Below are positions 17,978 to 27,487 of a DNA stretch of 64,000 nt, piece after piece. The stretch lies in assembly GCF_002362315.1 (NCBI RefSeq), contig NZ_MTZV01000002.1, forward strand, positions 992,001-1,056,000, in the 5' to 3' direction. Below the pieces are notes generated by a model, which was given only the letters and a program-made list of their open reading frames with translations, was not told where the DNA came from and did not search any database. Origin of the DNA: Paraburkholderia acidicola. GTDB lineage: Bacteria > Pseudomonadota > Gammaproteobacteria > Burkholderiales > Burkholderiaceae. The position numbers were made by a program, and so were the translations under genes. How positions within the stretch are numbered: the stretch's first letter is position 1; the number at the start of each line of letters is the position of its first letter.

Positions 17978-18472
17978 ATGGCCGCCCCCTCCGCCGACCG
18001 ACTCGCCGCCCAGCTCGCCAAGGCCGATGCCGTGGCGGCCCGGCACGGTCTCGCGCTGACTCCGCTGCGGCGCCAGGTCTATGCGCTGGTCGCCGCCAGC
18101 GAGCGGCCGGTTGGCGCATACGATCTGCTCGACGCACTCGCGCCGCAGCGCGGCCGCGTGCCGCCCACTACGGTTTACCGTGCGCTCGACTTTCTCGTCG
18201 CGCATGGTTTCGTCCACCGGATCGAATCAAAGAACGCCTTCTTTGCCTGCTGCGAGATCGACCATCCGCATCAGGGCCAGTTTCTGATCTGCGAGGCGTG
18301 CGGCGAAACCGTCGAGATTCCCGGCCACGAACTCGCCGAACAGCTGTCGCACAGCGCACCGGCCAACGGCTTCGAGGTGCATCGCCAGGTTGTTGAGCTC
18401 AGTGGCCTGTGCGCGGCCTGTCAGGCACAGCGATCGTCGGGGGATGCATCGCGTGAGGCTCAGCGGCGATGA
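17978..18472 (+). CDS. zur: Fur-family zinc uptake regulator Zur
   Basis: 164 residues. The N-terminal winged helix includes LTPLRRQVYALV and TTVYRALDFLVAHGFVHRIE. The C-terminal metal-binding domain has FLICEACG and LCAACQ, the two CxxC pairs of the structural zinc site, and an EIDHPHQGQF histidine cluster. It represses zinc uptake when zinc is plentiful. I chose the ATG at 17978 because GGA lies about 10 nt upstream; the ATG at 17969 sits directly on that site. It heads the znuACB operon. Confidence 0.9.
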   Translation: MAAPSADRLAAQLAKADAVAARHGLALTPLRRQVYALVAASERPVGAYDLLDALAPQRGRVPPTTVYRALDFLVAHGFVHRIESKNAFFACCEIDHPHQGQFLICEACGETVEIPGHELAEQLSHSAPANGFEVHRQVVELSGLCAACQAQRSSGDASREAQRR

Positions 18473-18566
18473 GCGTGCCGCTTCGTAGCGCTTTCGCACA
18501 TCGCCCGCGGCGTCGTCTATCGCACCCCTTACTTCACCCTTTCGCAACACGAACCAGGAAAAACCA

Positions 18567-19505
18567 ATGAAGAACCTCAACTCGAAATGGAGCCGCGCGC
18601 TGGGCCTGTCGAAGTATCTGGCGACCGGCGCCGCCGCGTTCGCGTTTGCCCATGCCGCGTTCGCCCAGGACGCAAAGATCCGTGTCGTAGCGGCCGAGAA
18701 TTTCTATGGCGATGTCGTGCATCAGCTCGGCGGCGATCGTGTCGACGTGAGCAGCATCCTGAGCAACCCGGATCAGGACCCGCATCTGTTCGAAGCGAGT
18801 CCGAAAACCGCGCGGGAATTGCAGCAGGCGAGCCTTGTCGTCTATAACGGCGCCGATTACGATCCGTGGATGGCGAAACTGCTGAACGCATCGAAGAACG
18901 CAAAGCGCACGACGATCGTCGCAGCCGATCTGGTCGGCAAGAAGAGCGGCGACAATCCGCATCTGTGGTACGACCCGGCGACGATGCCCGCGGTCGCCCG
19001 TGCCGTGAGCGCGGCGCTCGCGTCTGCTGACCCGGCGCACAAAGCGGCGTACGATGCGAACCTCGCGAAGTTTCTCGATTCGCTGAAGCCGATCACCGAC
19101 AAGGTCGCCGCATTGCGCGCCCGTTACACCGGGCTGCCGGTCACCGCGACAGAACCGGTATTCGGCTATATGTCGGACGCCATCGGCCTCGATATGCGCA
19201 ACCAGCGCTTCCAACTGGCCGCGATGAACGACACCGAAGCGAGCGCATCGGATATCGCGGCATTCGAGCGCGACCTGCGCGAAAAACGCGTCCGCGTCCT
19301 GATCTATAACAGCCAGGCAACCGAAGCCCTGACCAAACGTATGTTGAAACTGGCCCAGCAATCGCATGTTCCGACGGTTAGCGTCACCGAGACGGAGCCG
19401 GCCGGCCACACGTTCCAGCAATGGATGCTGGCGCAGCTCGACGCGCTCGATACGGCGCTCGCCACGGGAGCCACGGGCGCTGCAGGCAAAGGAAAGACTC
19501 AATGA
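18567..19505 (+). CDS. znuA: Zinc ABC transporter substrate-binding protein ZnuA
   Basis: 312 residues of the cluster A-I metal-binding proteins. A signal peptide ends near HAAFA (about residue 33). Metal-ligand regions are DPHLFEASP (~71-79) and NPHLWYDP (~130-137). Unlike many ZnuA proteins it has no His-rich loop; that function may lie in the ZnuC tail. It follows zur by 94 nt, is preceded by a ribosome-binding site (CAGGAAA), and overlaps znuC by ATGA. Manganese specificity cannot be excluded, but linkage to zur supports zinc. Confidence 0.92.
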   Translation: MKNLNSKWSRALGLSKYLATGAAAFAFAHAAFAQDAKIRVVAAENFYGDVVHQLGGDRVDVSSILSNPDQDPHLFEASPKTARELQQASLVVYNGADYDPWMAKLLNASKNAKRTTIVAADLVGKKSGDNPHLWYDPATMPAVARAVSAALASADPAHKAAYDANLAKFLDSLKPITDKVAALRARYTGLPVTATEPVFGYMSDAIGLDMRNQRFQLAAMNDTEASASDIAAFERDLREKRVRVLIYNSQATEALTKRMLKLAQQSHVPTVSVTETEPAGHTFQQWMLAQLDALDTALATGATGAAGKGKTQ

Positions 19506-20428
19506 TTGACCCAGGCCGCACGCCGTCCACCCCCACCACACCCGTCCTCGCACTCGAAGGCGTCACGCTCGAACTCGGCGGCCGTACGATTCTGGCCAAC
19601 ACGAGTTTCACCGTGAATCAGGGCGAGTTCATCGGTGTGCTTGGACCGAACGGTGCGGGCAAGACCACCTTGATGCGTGCGGTGCTCGGTCTCGTGCCGG
19701 CTGCGAACGGTGCGATCCGCGTGCTCGGCCGGCCGGTCGAGCGCGGCAATCCGTCGATCGGCTACATGCCGCAGACACGCAGTGCACTCGCGGGCCGCCG
19801 TGTGCGCGGCCGCGATTTCGTCGCGATGGCCGCCGACGGTCATCGCTGGGGTCTGCCGCATGCCGATGCGAAAACCCGCGCCGATGTCGAGCGCGTACTG
19901 GACCTGGTCGATGGCCGCGCGCTCGCGGCACGACCGCTCTCCGAACTGTCGGGCGGCGAACGGCAACGTCTGCTGCTTGCACAGTGCCTGTTAGGCAACC
20001 CGCAACTGCTACTGCTCGACGAACCGCTGATCAGCCTCGATCCGCACCATCAGAAAGGCGTCGTCGAACTCGTGCGGCGCGTGCAGCAGGAACTCGGCAT
20101 CGCGGTGCTGTTCTCCGCACACGAACTCAATCCGCTGCTGCATGCGCTCGATCGCGTGCTGTATCTCGGCAGCGGTGTGGCGGCGCTCGGTACTGTCGAT
20201 GAAGTCATCACGAAACCGGTGCTGTCGCGGCTCTACGGCTCGACGATCGACGTGATGCGTGTGAACGGCCGCATCTTTGTGATGTCGGGCGACGTCGAAG
20301 TCGAGAAACACGATCACGCTCACGAAGAAGACGGTCACGATCACGGCGGCGGCGGTGCGCATACGCATGGCGCACACGGTCACGCCCACCCTCACGCGCC
20401 TCGCGACGGACACGCACACGATGTTTGA
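19502..20428 (+). CDS. znuC: Zinc ABC transporter ATP-binding protein ZnuC with His-rich tail
   Basis: 308 residues. Walker A GPNGAGKTTLM (~50-60), signature LSGGERQRLLLAQ, Walker B LLLLDEPLISLD and the switch His in FSAHELNP are intact. The last ~40 residues are a Gly/His/Asp tail (HDHAHEEDGHDH, HTHGAHGHAHPH) that should bind zinc in the cytoplasm. The tail coding sequence overlaps the start of znuB by 8 nt. Confidence 0.93.
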   Translation: MIDPGRTPSTPTTPVLALEGVTLELGGRTILANTSFTVNQGEFIGVLGPNGAGKTTLMRAVLGLVPAANGAIRVLGRPVERGNPSIGYMPQTRSALAGRRVRGRDFVAMAADGHRWGLPHADAKTRADVERVLDLVDGRALAARPLSELSGGERQRLLLAQCLLGNPQLLLLDEPLISLDPHHQKGVVELVRRVQQELGIAVLFSAHELNPLLHALDRVLYLGSGVAALGTVDEVITKPVLSRLYGSTIDVMRVNGRIFVMSGDVEVEKHDHAHEEDGHDHGGGGAHTHGAHGHAHPHAPRDGHAHDV

Positions 20429-21209
20429 ATACGATTTCATGATCAACGCATTCGCGGCGTCGGGGATCGTCGCGGTGCTGGCCGGTATCGTTGGCTATTT
20501 TCTGGTGATGCGCGGGCAGACGTTCGCTGGTCACGCGCTGTCGCACGTCGGCTTCACCGGCGCGACCGGCGCGGTGCTGATCGGTATTTCGCCGATCTGG
20601 GGGATGGTCGGTTTCACGCTCGCCGCCGGCATCGGCATGGGCGCGCTCGGCGAACGGCTCGCGGGCCGCGACGTGGCGATCGGCGTGATCCTGTCGCTGT
20701 CGCTCGGTTTCGGTTTGCTGTTCCTGCACTTCTTCACGGCCTACGCCACGCAGGTCACCGCGCTGCTGTTCGGTAACGTGCTCGGCGTCAATGCGTCCAC
20801 ACTCGCGATCCTCGCCGGGCTTGCCGTGGTGAGCCTGTTCGCGCTCGCAGCGATCATGCGGCCGTTGCTGTTCGCCTCGCTGCAACCGGAACTCGCAGAA
20901 GCCAAAGGCGTGTCGCTGCGGCTCATGTCGATGCTGTTTCTCGCGATCACCGCCATCGCAGTCGCTGCATGCACGCAGATCGTCGGTGTGCTGCTTGTGT
21001 TCACGCTGATGGTCGGACCGGCCGCCGCCGCGCAGAACCTCACGACGCGGTTGTCCGCCGGTCTCGTGGTTGCCGCGCTGCTTGCGCTCGCGCAGGCCTG
21101 GCTCGGCCTGACGCTCGCGTACTACACGGACTGGCCGACAAGCTTCTGGATCACCGCACTCGCGGCGTTGTTCTACGGCGCAAGTTTGCTCGGACGACGC
21201 ACAGCGTAG
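20421..21209 (+). CDS. znuB: Zinc ABC transporter permease ZnuB
   Basis: 262 residues, mostly hydrophobic, with about 8 membrane helices. The family block GYFLVMRGQTFAGHALSH lies near the N-terminus, and VVGVLLVFTLM-type sequence (IVGVLLVFTLMVGPAAAAQ) in the second half. The ATG at 20421 (MFEYDFM) overlaps the znuC stop by 8 nt. An earlier in-frame codon would only read the His-tail DNA in another frame. It is the last gene of the zinc operon. Confidence 0.93.
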   Translation: MFEYDFMINAFAASGIVAVLAGIVGYFLVMRGQTFAGHALSHVGFTGATGAVLIGISPIWGMVGFTLAAGIGMGALGERLAGRDVAIGVILSLSLGFGLLFLHFFTAYATQVTALLFGNVLGVNASTLAILAGLAVVSLFALAAIMRPLLFASLQPELAEAKGVSLRLMSMLFLAITAIAVAACTQIVGVLLVFTLMVGPAAAAQNLTTRLSAGLVVAALLALAQAWLGLTLAYYTDWPTSFWITALAALFYGASLLGRRTA

Positions 21210-21239
21210 TCCGGGTCGCGACGATGCTCGTGCTCACAC

Positions 21240-22085
21240 TCACGCAAGCAATACGCTCGCGTGATGTGCAAGGTGATCTTCGATAAACGTCGAGATGAAG
21301 TAATAACCGTGGTCGTAGCCGTCGTGACGACGTAGCGTCAATGGCTGCCCGGCCTCGCGGCATGCCGCCTCGAACACGTCGGGATTAAGCTGCTCCGCGA
21401 GAAACTGGTCCGCAAGCCCCTGATCGATCAGGATGCCCTGCGCAAACCGCTGCGAAGCACGCGCTACCAGTTCGCTCGCGTCGTACTGTTTCCACGCTTC
21501 GCGATCGTCGCCGAGATAGCCGACAAACGCCTTCTCGCCCCACGGGCAACGCGATGGCGCGGCGATCGGTGCGAACGCCGACACCGATCGATAGATCTCC
21601 GGGTTACGCAGCGCCAGCATCAGCGCACCGTGACCGCCCATCGAATGCCCGAAGATCCCGAGCCGCGTTCCATCGACAGGCAGATTCGCCAGCACCGTCT
21701 CGCGCAACTCGTCGCGCACGTACGAGTACATCCGGTAGTGCTTCGACCAGGGCTCGCGAGTTGCATCGACATAAAAACCCGCGCCGACACCGAAATCCCA
21801 CGCGTCGCTTTCACCCGGCACACCCGCACCACGCGGGCTCGTATCGGGCGTGATCAACGCGATGCCGTGCTGCGCGGCAAAGCGCTGCGCACCGGCCTTG
21901 ATCGGAAAGGTTTCTTCCGTGCAGGTTAAACCGGCCAGATAGAAAAGCGCGGGCACGCGTCCGTGTGCAGCCTGCGGCGGCAGGTAGGCCGCGAAGCGCA
22001 TCGGCAGGCCGATGGTCTGCGATTCGTGGCGAAAGAAGCGCTGCACACCACCGTAGCACGCATGCGAAGCAAGAGTCTCGAGCAT
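21240..22085 (-). CDS. fghA: S-formylglutathione hydrolase
   Basis: 281 residues of the esterase D family. The nucleophile elbow FGHSMGGHG is near residue 146, with later DQGLADQFL and HDGYDHGYYF supplying the Asp and His of the triad. The conserved LTCTEETFPIKAGAQRFAA is present. It hydrolyses S-formylglutathione to formate and glutathione in the second step of glutathione-dependent formaldehyde detoxification. It lies 13 nt after adhC on the same strand. Confidence 0.95.
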   Translation of the reverse strand: MLETLASHACYGGVQRFFRHESQTIGLPMRFAAYLPPQAAHGRVPALFYLAGLTCTEETFPIKAGAQRFAAQHGIALITPDTSPRGAGVPGESDAWDFGVGAGFYVDATREPWSKHYRMYSYVRDELRETVLANLPVDGTRLGIFGHSMGGHGALMLALRNPEIYRSVSAFAPIAAPSRCPWGEKAFVGYLGDDREAWKQYDASELVARASQRFAQGILIDQGLADQFLAEQLNPDVFEAACREAGQPLTLRRHDGYDHGYYFISTFIEDHLAHHASVLLA

Positions 22086-22098
22086 GGCTGCGCGCCCC

Positions 22099-23205
22099 TT
22101 AATACAGCACGACCGAGCGGATCGATTCACCCTTCTTCATCAGATCGAAGCCCTCGTTGATGCGCTCGAGCGGCAGACGGTGCGTGATCAGGTCATCGAT
22201 ATTGATCTTGCCTTCCATGTACCAGTCGACGATCTTCGGCACATCGGTACGACCGCGTGCGCCGCCGAACGCCGAACCCTTCCACTGACGCCCGGTAACC
22301 AGCTGGAACGGCCGCGTGCTAATCTCCTCGCCCGCCGCGGCGACGCCGATGATGAACGACTGCCCCCAGCCCTTGTGCGTACATTCGAGCGCTTGTCTCA
22401 TCACCTTCGTGTTGCCGATACATTCGAACGAGTAGTCGGCGCCGCCGTCGGTGAGCTGCACGATGTGATCGACGACGTTCTCGACTTCGTTCGGGTTGAT
22501 GAAGTGCGTCATGCCGAATTTCTTCGCGAGTTCGATACGCCCAGGGTTCAGATCGACACCGATGATCTTGTCGGCGCCCACCATCTTCGCGCCCTGGATC
22601 ACATTGAGCCCGATCCCACCGAGCCCGAACACGACCACGTTCGCACCCGCCTCGACCTTCGCTGAATAAACGACTGCACCCACACCGGTCGTCACGCCGC
22701 AACCGATATAGCAGATCTTGTCGAACGGCGCGTCCTCGCGCACCTTCGCAACGGCGATCTCCGGCACGACGATGTAGTTCGAGAACGTCGAGGTCCCCAT
22801 GTAGTGAAACAGCGGTTTGCCATCGAGCGAGAAACGCGAACTAGCATCGGGCATCAGGCCGCGGCCTTGCGTCGAGCGGATCGCCTGGCACAGGTTCGTC
22901 TTGCGCGACAGGCAGAACTTGCACTGGCGGCATTCGGGCGTGTAGAGCGGGATCACGTGATCGCCCTTCTTCAGCGTGCCGACGCCCGCGCCGACGTCGA
23001 CCACGATGCCGGCGCCTTCATGGCCGAGGATAGCCGGGAAGATACCTTCCGGGTCCGCGCCCGACAGCGTGTAGTAATCGGTATGGCAGATGCCGGTCGC
23101 CTTCACCTCGATCAGCACCTCGCCCGCACGCGGCCCTTCGAGATCGACTTCCTCGATCGTCAACGGTGCGCCGGCTTTCCATGCGATAGCTGCTTTTGTC
23201 TTCAT
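22099..23205 (-). CDS. adhC: S-(hydroxymethyl)glutathione dehydrogenase / class III alcohol dehydrogenase
   Basis: 368 residues. GICHTDYY and GHEGAG hold the catalytic zinc ligands. The structural zinc loop is [16 protein letters not shown] and the NAD loop [14 protein letters not shown]. The ATG at 23205 has AGGAG about 9 nt upstream; the longer open frame to 23400 has no support. It oxidises the spontaneous formaldehyde-glutathione adduct to S-formylglutathione, the substrate of FghA encoded next. Confidence 0.96.
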   Translation of the reverse strand: MKTKAAIAWKAGAPLTIEEVDLEGPRAGEVLIEVKATGICHTDYYTLSGADPEGIFPAILGHEGAGIVVDVGAGVGTLKKGDHVIPLYTPECRQCKFCLSRKTNLCQAIRSTQGRGLMPDASSRFSLDGKPLFHYMGTSTFSNYIVVPEIAVAKVREDAPFDKICYIGCGVTTGVGAVVYSAKVEAGANVVVFGLGGIGLNVIQGAKMVGADKIIGVDLNPGRIELAKKFGMTHFINPNEVENVVDHIVQLTDGGADYSFECIGNTKVMRQALECTHKGWGQSFIIGVAAAGEEISTRPFQLVTGRQWKGSAFGGARGRTDVPKIVDWYMEGKINIDDLITHRLPLERINEGFDLMKKGESIRSVVLY

Positions 23206-23517
23206 CGTGAAGCTCCTGTGTCTGTTGATTCGAAATCCGCTTGCGCGCTGCGCGGGCCGGACTGCGGGTCGCGTCATGATCGCAAAAAATTGCGTATGCC
23301 GCGTTGACACGCCCGTCATCGCGTTAACTGCAAGCGACATCGGCACGCTTGCTGCGATGGCGCATTGCCCCCCGAGGGCTTTCGACAATAGAGGCACCAA
23401 AGATCGGCCGCGATTTCATACCTGAAGCATAGTCGGTTGATCGCACGCGCCGCAGTAATGTAACCTGCCTCTCCGTTGCACCCTCCTCGCCTTGCTCACG
23501 CTGATTGCCGAACGTCG
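23206..23517. other. Divergent promoter region between adhC and the ThiE-like gene
   Basis: About 310 nt without a credible ORF. AT-rich DNA around 23278-23335 (GCAAAAAATTGC, GCGTTAAC) is the likeliest place for promoters. I see no recognisable operator, and no FrmR-type regulator is encoded nearby. Confidence 0.5.
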
Positions 23518-24117
23518 ATGACCGATTCCACCCGTTTGCCGCCGACGTATCTGGTCACTCCGGAACCACTAGCCGGAGAGTCGTTAGCAGACTTCGTCGC
23601 GCATCTGGAGCGCACGCTGGAAGCAGGCATCCGCCTCGTACAGCTACGCGCCAAAACGCTCGCAGCGCCACAGTATGCCGAACTGGCCAGGCTCACACTG
23701 GCGCGTTGCCGCAGCCACGATGCGCGCCTGCTGTTGAACGCACCGGTCGATGTCGTGCAGGCTGTGCAGGCCGACGGCATCCACCTCACCAGCACTCGCC
23801 TGATGGCGTGCACCGCGAGGCCCTTGCCTTCCGGGCTGCTGGTTTCAGCGGCATGCCACGACGAGCGCCAGGTGCAGCATGCGAACCAGATCGGCGCGGA
23901 TCTGCTGACCATTTCGCCGGTCTTGCCGACTGCAACTCACACCACAGCGGAGCCACTCGGCTGGCCGCGCTTTCGCGAACTCGTCGCACTAACGACGATC
24001 CCCGTCTTTGCGCTGGGCGGCATGAGCACCGATACCCTGGCCGACGCCCGCAGCGCAGGCGCCCATGGAATCGCAGCGATTCGTGCGCTGTGGCAAACAG
24101 GGAACATCGCCGGGTAA
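23518..24117 (+). CDS. Stand-alone ThiE/TenI-like thiamine phosphate synthase-family protein
   Basis: 199 residues forming a TIM-barrel of the ThiE family. Visible are LVQLRAKTL (phosphate and thiazole site), ADGIHLTS, LLTISPVLPTATH and ALGGM...GAHGIAAIRALW. These stretches resemble the ThiE-like domain that is fused behind a MutT/Nudix domain in many beta- and gamma-proteobacteria, rather than classical ThiE. No Nudix domain is encoded here. It could be a true thiamine phosphate synthase or a paralogue. The ATG at 23518 is preferred over upstream TTG codons. Confidence 0.75.
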   Translation: MTDSTRLPPTYLVTPEPLAGESLADFVAHLERTLEAGIRLVQLRAKTLAAPQYAELARLTLARCRSHDARLLLNAPVDVVQAVQADGIHLTSTRLMACTARPLPSGLLVSAACHDERQVQHANQIGADLLTISPVLPTATHTTAEPLGWPRFRELVALTTIPVFALGGMSTDTLADARSAGAHGIAAIRALWQTGNIAG

Positions 24118-24437
24118 CGCAATTTAAGGCCAGTCGAGGGTTAACCCCGCCAGCTTCGCCGCCGCGCCAAAACCGCACTATTCGTCCCGCGGAATACCGT
24201 TCATAGGCCTTCACGCATATCCCCGCGCATCACCCCATGCGGCGCCTCATCGTGACTCGCCGCCGAGCGGGGCTCACAGCGCCTGTCGGCCAGACACGCA
24301 CGCCGGCGCGCCCGAAAAACACTTATTCGCATATCGCCGCCGCGAAGTCCGGAATAGGCCCCACTGGTCTTGTTGTACCTTTTCGTCCCGCATACCTTGG
24401 AGTCCATCCTGAAAAATCAGAGGCGGAGACAGACAAG
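24118..24437. other. Upstream region of the NCS2 permease gene
   Basis: About 320 nt. The reading frame of the permease stays open into this stretch, but there is no ribosome-binding site or family similarity there. AT-rich segments near 24315-24345 may carry the promoter. Nothing else is recognised. Confidence 0.5.
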
Positions 24438-25853
24438 ATGCAATCGACCCAGGTTCATCCATGCGACGAACGACTGCCCGCCGGGCAGTTGTTGACGCTC
24501 GGCATCCAGCACGTGCTCGTGATGTACGCGGGCGCGGTGGCGGTCCCACTGATCATCGGTAGCGCGCTCAAGCTGCCTAAAGATCAGGTCGCGTTTCTGA
24601 TCAGCGCCGATCTGTTTGCGTGCGGTATCGCGACGTTGATCCAGACGCTTGGGCTGTGGATTTTCGGCATCCGTCTCCCAGTGATCATGGGCTGCACGTT
24701 CGCTGCGGTCGGCCCGATGGTCGCGATCGGCACTAACCCCAGCCTCGGCATACTCGATATCTTCGGTTCGACGATCGCCGCCGGCATCGTCGGCATCGTG
24801 CTCGCGCCAGCGATCGGCAAGCTGTTGCGATTCTTTCCACCGGTCGTGGTCGGCGTCGTGATCTCGGTGATCGGACTCTCGTTGATGGAAGTCGGCATCA
24901 ACTGGGCCGCGGGCGGTGTCGGCAATCCCGACTATGGCAACCCGGTGTACCTCGGTCTGTCGCTGGTCGTGTTGATGCTGATCCTGCTGATCAACAAGTT
25001 CGGCCGCGGCTTCATCGCGAATATTTCGGTGCTGCTCGGCATCGTCGCGGGCTTTGTGATCGCGCTGCTGCTCGGCCGCGTCAACATGGACGGCATAACG
25101 AGCGCGCCATGGGTCGGCTTCGTCATGCCGTTTCACTTCGGCATGCCGCACTTCGATCCGCTGTCGATCGCAACGATGGTCACCGTGATGTTCGTCACCT
25201 TCATCGAATCGACCGGCATGTTTCTCGCGGTCGGCGACATGGTGGATCGGCCCGTCGACCAGAAGACGCTCGTGCGCGGACTGCGTGTCGATGGGCTCGG
25301 CACACTGATCGGCGGCATCTTCAATTCGTTCCCGCATACGTCGTTCTCGCAGAACGTCGGCTTGATCGGCGTGACCGGCGTGAAGAGCCGCTTCGTCTGC
25401 GCGATGGGCGGCGTGCTGCTGGTGCTGCTGGGCCTGTTCCCGAAGATGGCTCAGGTGGTCGCGTCGGTGCCCGCATTCGTGCTGGGCGGCGCGGGCATCG
25501 TGATGTTCGGGATGGTTGCCGCGAACGGCATCAAGGTGTTGTCGAAGGTCGATTTCGTGAAGAACCACCACAACCTCTTCATCGTCGCGGTGAGTATCGG
25601 GCTCGGTCTCGTACCGGTCGTGTCGCCGCATTTCTTCGCACGGCTGCCGCCTGCGCTGTCGCCGCTGCTGCATAGCGGGATTTTGCTGGCGTCGGTGTCG
25701 GCGGTGTTGCTGAATCTGATCTTCAACGGTGTGAAGGGTGAGCGCGCCGCGCAACGCGATATCCGGCGAGCGGGCCATGATTTCGACGGGCGCGGTGCAA
25801 ACAGTCCGTCGCCCGCAGGGGATGATCTGCTGCGCGCCGCCGATCTTCACTGA
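24438..25853 (+). CDS. NCS2-family xanthine/uric acid:proton symporter
   Basis: 471 residues with about 13-14 hydrophobic segments. QHVLVMYAGAVAVPLIIG in the first helix and the later FVTFIESTGMFLAVGDM and FNSFPHTSFSQNVGL motifs mark the xanthine/urate branch (XanQ/UacT/PbuX) rather than uracil permeases. The ATG at 24438 follows GGAG. It imports purine bases with protons across the inner membrane. No purine-degradation genes are adjacent. A strong terminator follows. Confidence 0.9.
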   Translation: MQSTQVHPCDERLPAGQLLTLGIQHVLVMYAGAVAVPLIIGSALKLPKDQVAFLISADLFACGIATLIQTLGLWIFGIRLPVIMGCTFAAVGPMVAIGTNPSLGILDIFGSTIAAGIVGIVLAPAIGKLLRFFPPVVVGVVISVIGLSLMEVGINWAAGGVGNPDYGNPVYLGLSLVVLMLILLINKFGRGFIANISVLLGIVAGFVIALLLGRVNMDGITSAPWVGFVMPFHFGMPHFDPLSIATMVTVMFVTFIESTGMFLAVGDMVDRPVDQKTLVRGLRVDGLGTLIGGIFNSFPHTSFSQNVGLIGVTGVKSRFVCAMGGVLLVLLGLFPKMAQVVASVPAFVLGGAGIVMFGMVAANGIKVLSKVDFVKNHHNLFIVAVSIGLGLVPVVSPHFFARLPPALSPLLHSGILLASVSAVLLNLIFNGVKGERAAQRDIRRAGHDFDGRGANSPSPAGDDLLRAADLH

Positions 25854-25876
25854 CGCTTCGTTCACTACGGTGAATA

Positions 25877-25904
25877 AAAAAGCCACGGCATGCCGTGGCT
25901 TTTT
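25877..25904. terminator. Bidirectional rho-independent terminator
   Basis: A perfect 28-nt palindrome, AAAAAGCCACGGCA followed by its inverse complement, with the A-run and T-run forming the outer stem. It serves the permease gene on the plus strand and the RND operon on the minus strand, whose last stop is at 25948. Confidence 0.92.
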
Positions 25905-25947
25905 GCTTCGTACGGATCTCCTCGTACGACGTGTACTGCGCGTATGT

Positions 25948-27477
25948 TTATCCCGCCGACGGCGCCGATGCAGCCGACGGCACTGCCACAGGCACACGCT
26001 CCGCGCTGTAGTCGACCGGCGCATCGGCCGGACGCGGCTGTTCGCCGGCCCGTTCGATCCACCCGCCACCCAGCGCCTTGTACAGATCGACGAGATTCGT
26101 CAACCGGTTCACACGGGCATTAACGAGCGACTGTTGCGCGCTGTACAGATTGGTCTGCGCGGTCAGCACCGACAGGTAGCTGTCCACACCGTTCGTGTAG
26201 CGCAGGTTCGACAGATCGAGTGCGCGCTGTTCGGCAAACGTGTTGCGCTCGAGCGCCTGGATCTGCTGATCGTAGGTACCGCGCGCAGCCAGACCATCGG
26301 CCACTTCGCGGAACGCCGTCTGGATCGCCTTTTCGTACTGCGCGATCTGGATGTTCTTCTGCACGGTCGCAAGGTCGAGGTTCGCCTTGTTCACACCGCC
26401 CTGGAAGATCGGCAGCGAGATCTGCGGCGCAAACTGCCACGCTGCGCTACCCGCCTTGAAGAGACCACCCAGCGTCGGGCTCAGCGTGCCGAAGTTGCCC
26501 GTCAGCGAGATCTTCGGGAAGAACGCGGCACGTGCCGCTCCGATGTTCGCGTTGGCGGCCAGCAGACTCTCTTCGGCCTGCATGATGTCCGGGCGCCGCG
26601 TCAGCAGGTCGGACGGCAAGCCGGCCGGGATATCGGTGATCAGCGCCTGGTCGTTCAGCGGCAACCCGAGCGCCAGATCGGTAGGCAACGGCTCGCCGAT
26701 CAGCAGCACCAGCGCGTTTTCGGCTTGTGCCCGCAGACGCGCCTGCGCCTGCTGGTTCGCTTCTGCCGTTTCGACCACGGTCTGCGCCTGACGCAGATCG
26801 AGTTCGGAACCCGTGCCGGTATCGAACTGCACCTTCGCGATCCGGTACGACTCCTGCGAACTCTTCAACGTGTTCTGCGTGACCTGCAGCAGATCGTCGG
26901 CGCCGAGCACCTGCAGATACTGATCGGCCACTTGCGCCACCAGCGCGATCTCTGCCGCCTTGCGCGCCTGCGCCGTCGACAGATACTGCGCGAGCGCCTG
27001 GTCCTTCAGGCTCTGGATACGCCCGAAGAAGTCGAGCTCCCACGAAGCGTTCAGGCCAACCGAGTACTGGTTCGTGATGTTCTGTCCACCGGCCGCCAGA
27101 TCGGTCGGCGTGCGCGTCTTGGTCTGATGCGCGTCCGCACTGATCGAAGGCAACAACGCCCCGCGCTGGATCTGATACTGCGCGCGTGCTGCCTGGATAT
27201 TCAGCACCGACACGCGCAGGTCGCGGTTGTTCTTCAGCGCGATGCCGATCAGCCGCTGCAGCCGCGCATCGGCGAAGAAATCGCGCCAGCCGATGTCGGT
27301 CGCCGCCTGGCCGTTCGCGCTAGTCGCGCCAGCCGCTGCCGCCGGCTGCGTCGCGTACACGCCGCCCGTCGGGAAGCTCCCCGACACGGGCTCAGTCGGG
27401 CGCTGGTAATGCGGCGCCATCGTGCAGCCGGCGGCAAACAGCGCGACCGCGATGGCAATTAACGAATGTTTTTGCAT
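25948..27477 (-). CDS. oprB: RND efflux outer-membrane lipoprotein, OprM/OprB family
   Basis: 509 residues. The signal ends in a lipobox (LFAAGC, Cys18), followed by MAPHYQRPTEPV. Two repeated outer-membrane efflux domains form the trimeric beta-barrel and alpha-tunnel; NRDLRVSVLNI and QIAQYEKAIQTAFREVAD are typical. It is the exit duct of the pump encoded upstream, separated from the permease gene by only 10 nt. By order and similarity it matches the third gene of Burkholderia bpeA-bpeB-oprB. The C-terminal ~30 residues are Pro/Ala-rich. Confidence 0.9.
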   Translation of the reverse strand: MQKHSLIAIAVALFAAGCTMAPHYQRPTEPVSGSFPTGGVYATQPAAAAGATSANGQAATDIGWRDFFADARLQRLIGIALKNNRDLRVSVLNIQAARAQYQIQRGALLPSISADAHQTKTRTPTDLAAGGQNITNQYSVGLNASWELDFFGRIQSLKDQALAQYLSTAQARKAAEIALVAQVADQYLQVLGADDLLQVTQNTLKSSQESYRIAKVQFDTGTGSELDLRQAQTVVETAEANQQAQARLRAQAENALVLLIGEPLPTDLALGLPLNDQALITDIPAGLPSDLLTRRPDIMQAEESLLAANANIGAARAAFFPKISLTGNFGTLSPTLGGLFKAGSAAWQFAPQISLPIFQGGVNKANLDLATVQKNIQIAQYEKAIQTAFREVADGLAARGTYDQQIQALERNTFAEQRALDLSNLRYTNGVDSYLSVLTAQTNLYSAQQSLVNARVNRLTNLVDLYKALGGGWIERAGEQPRPADAPVDYSAERVPVAVPSAASAPSAG

Positions 27478-27487
27478 CTCTATGTCC

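Noticed and set aside
24417..26069. 550-codon open frame antisense to the NCS2 permease
   Set aside because: Product is a His/Arg/Asp-rich shadow with no domain. It mirrors the third-position GC bias of the permease gene and crosses a terminator.
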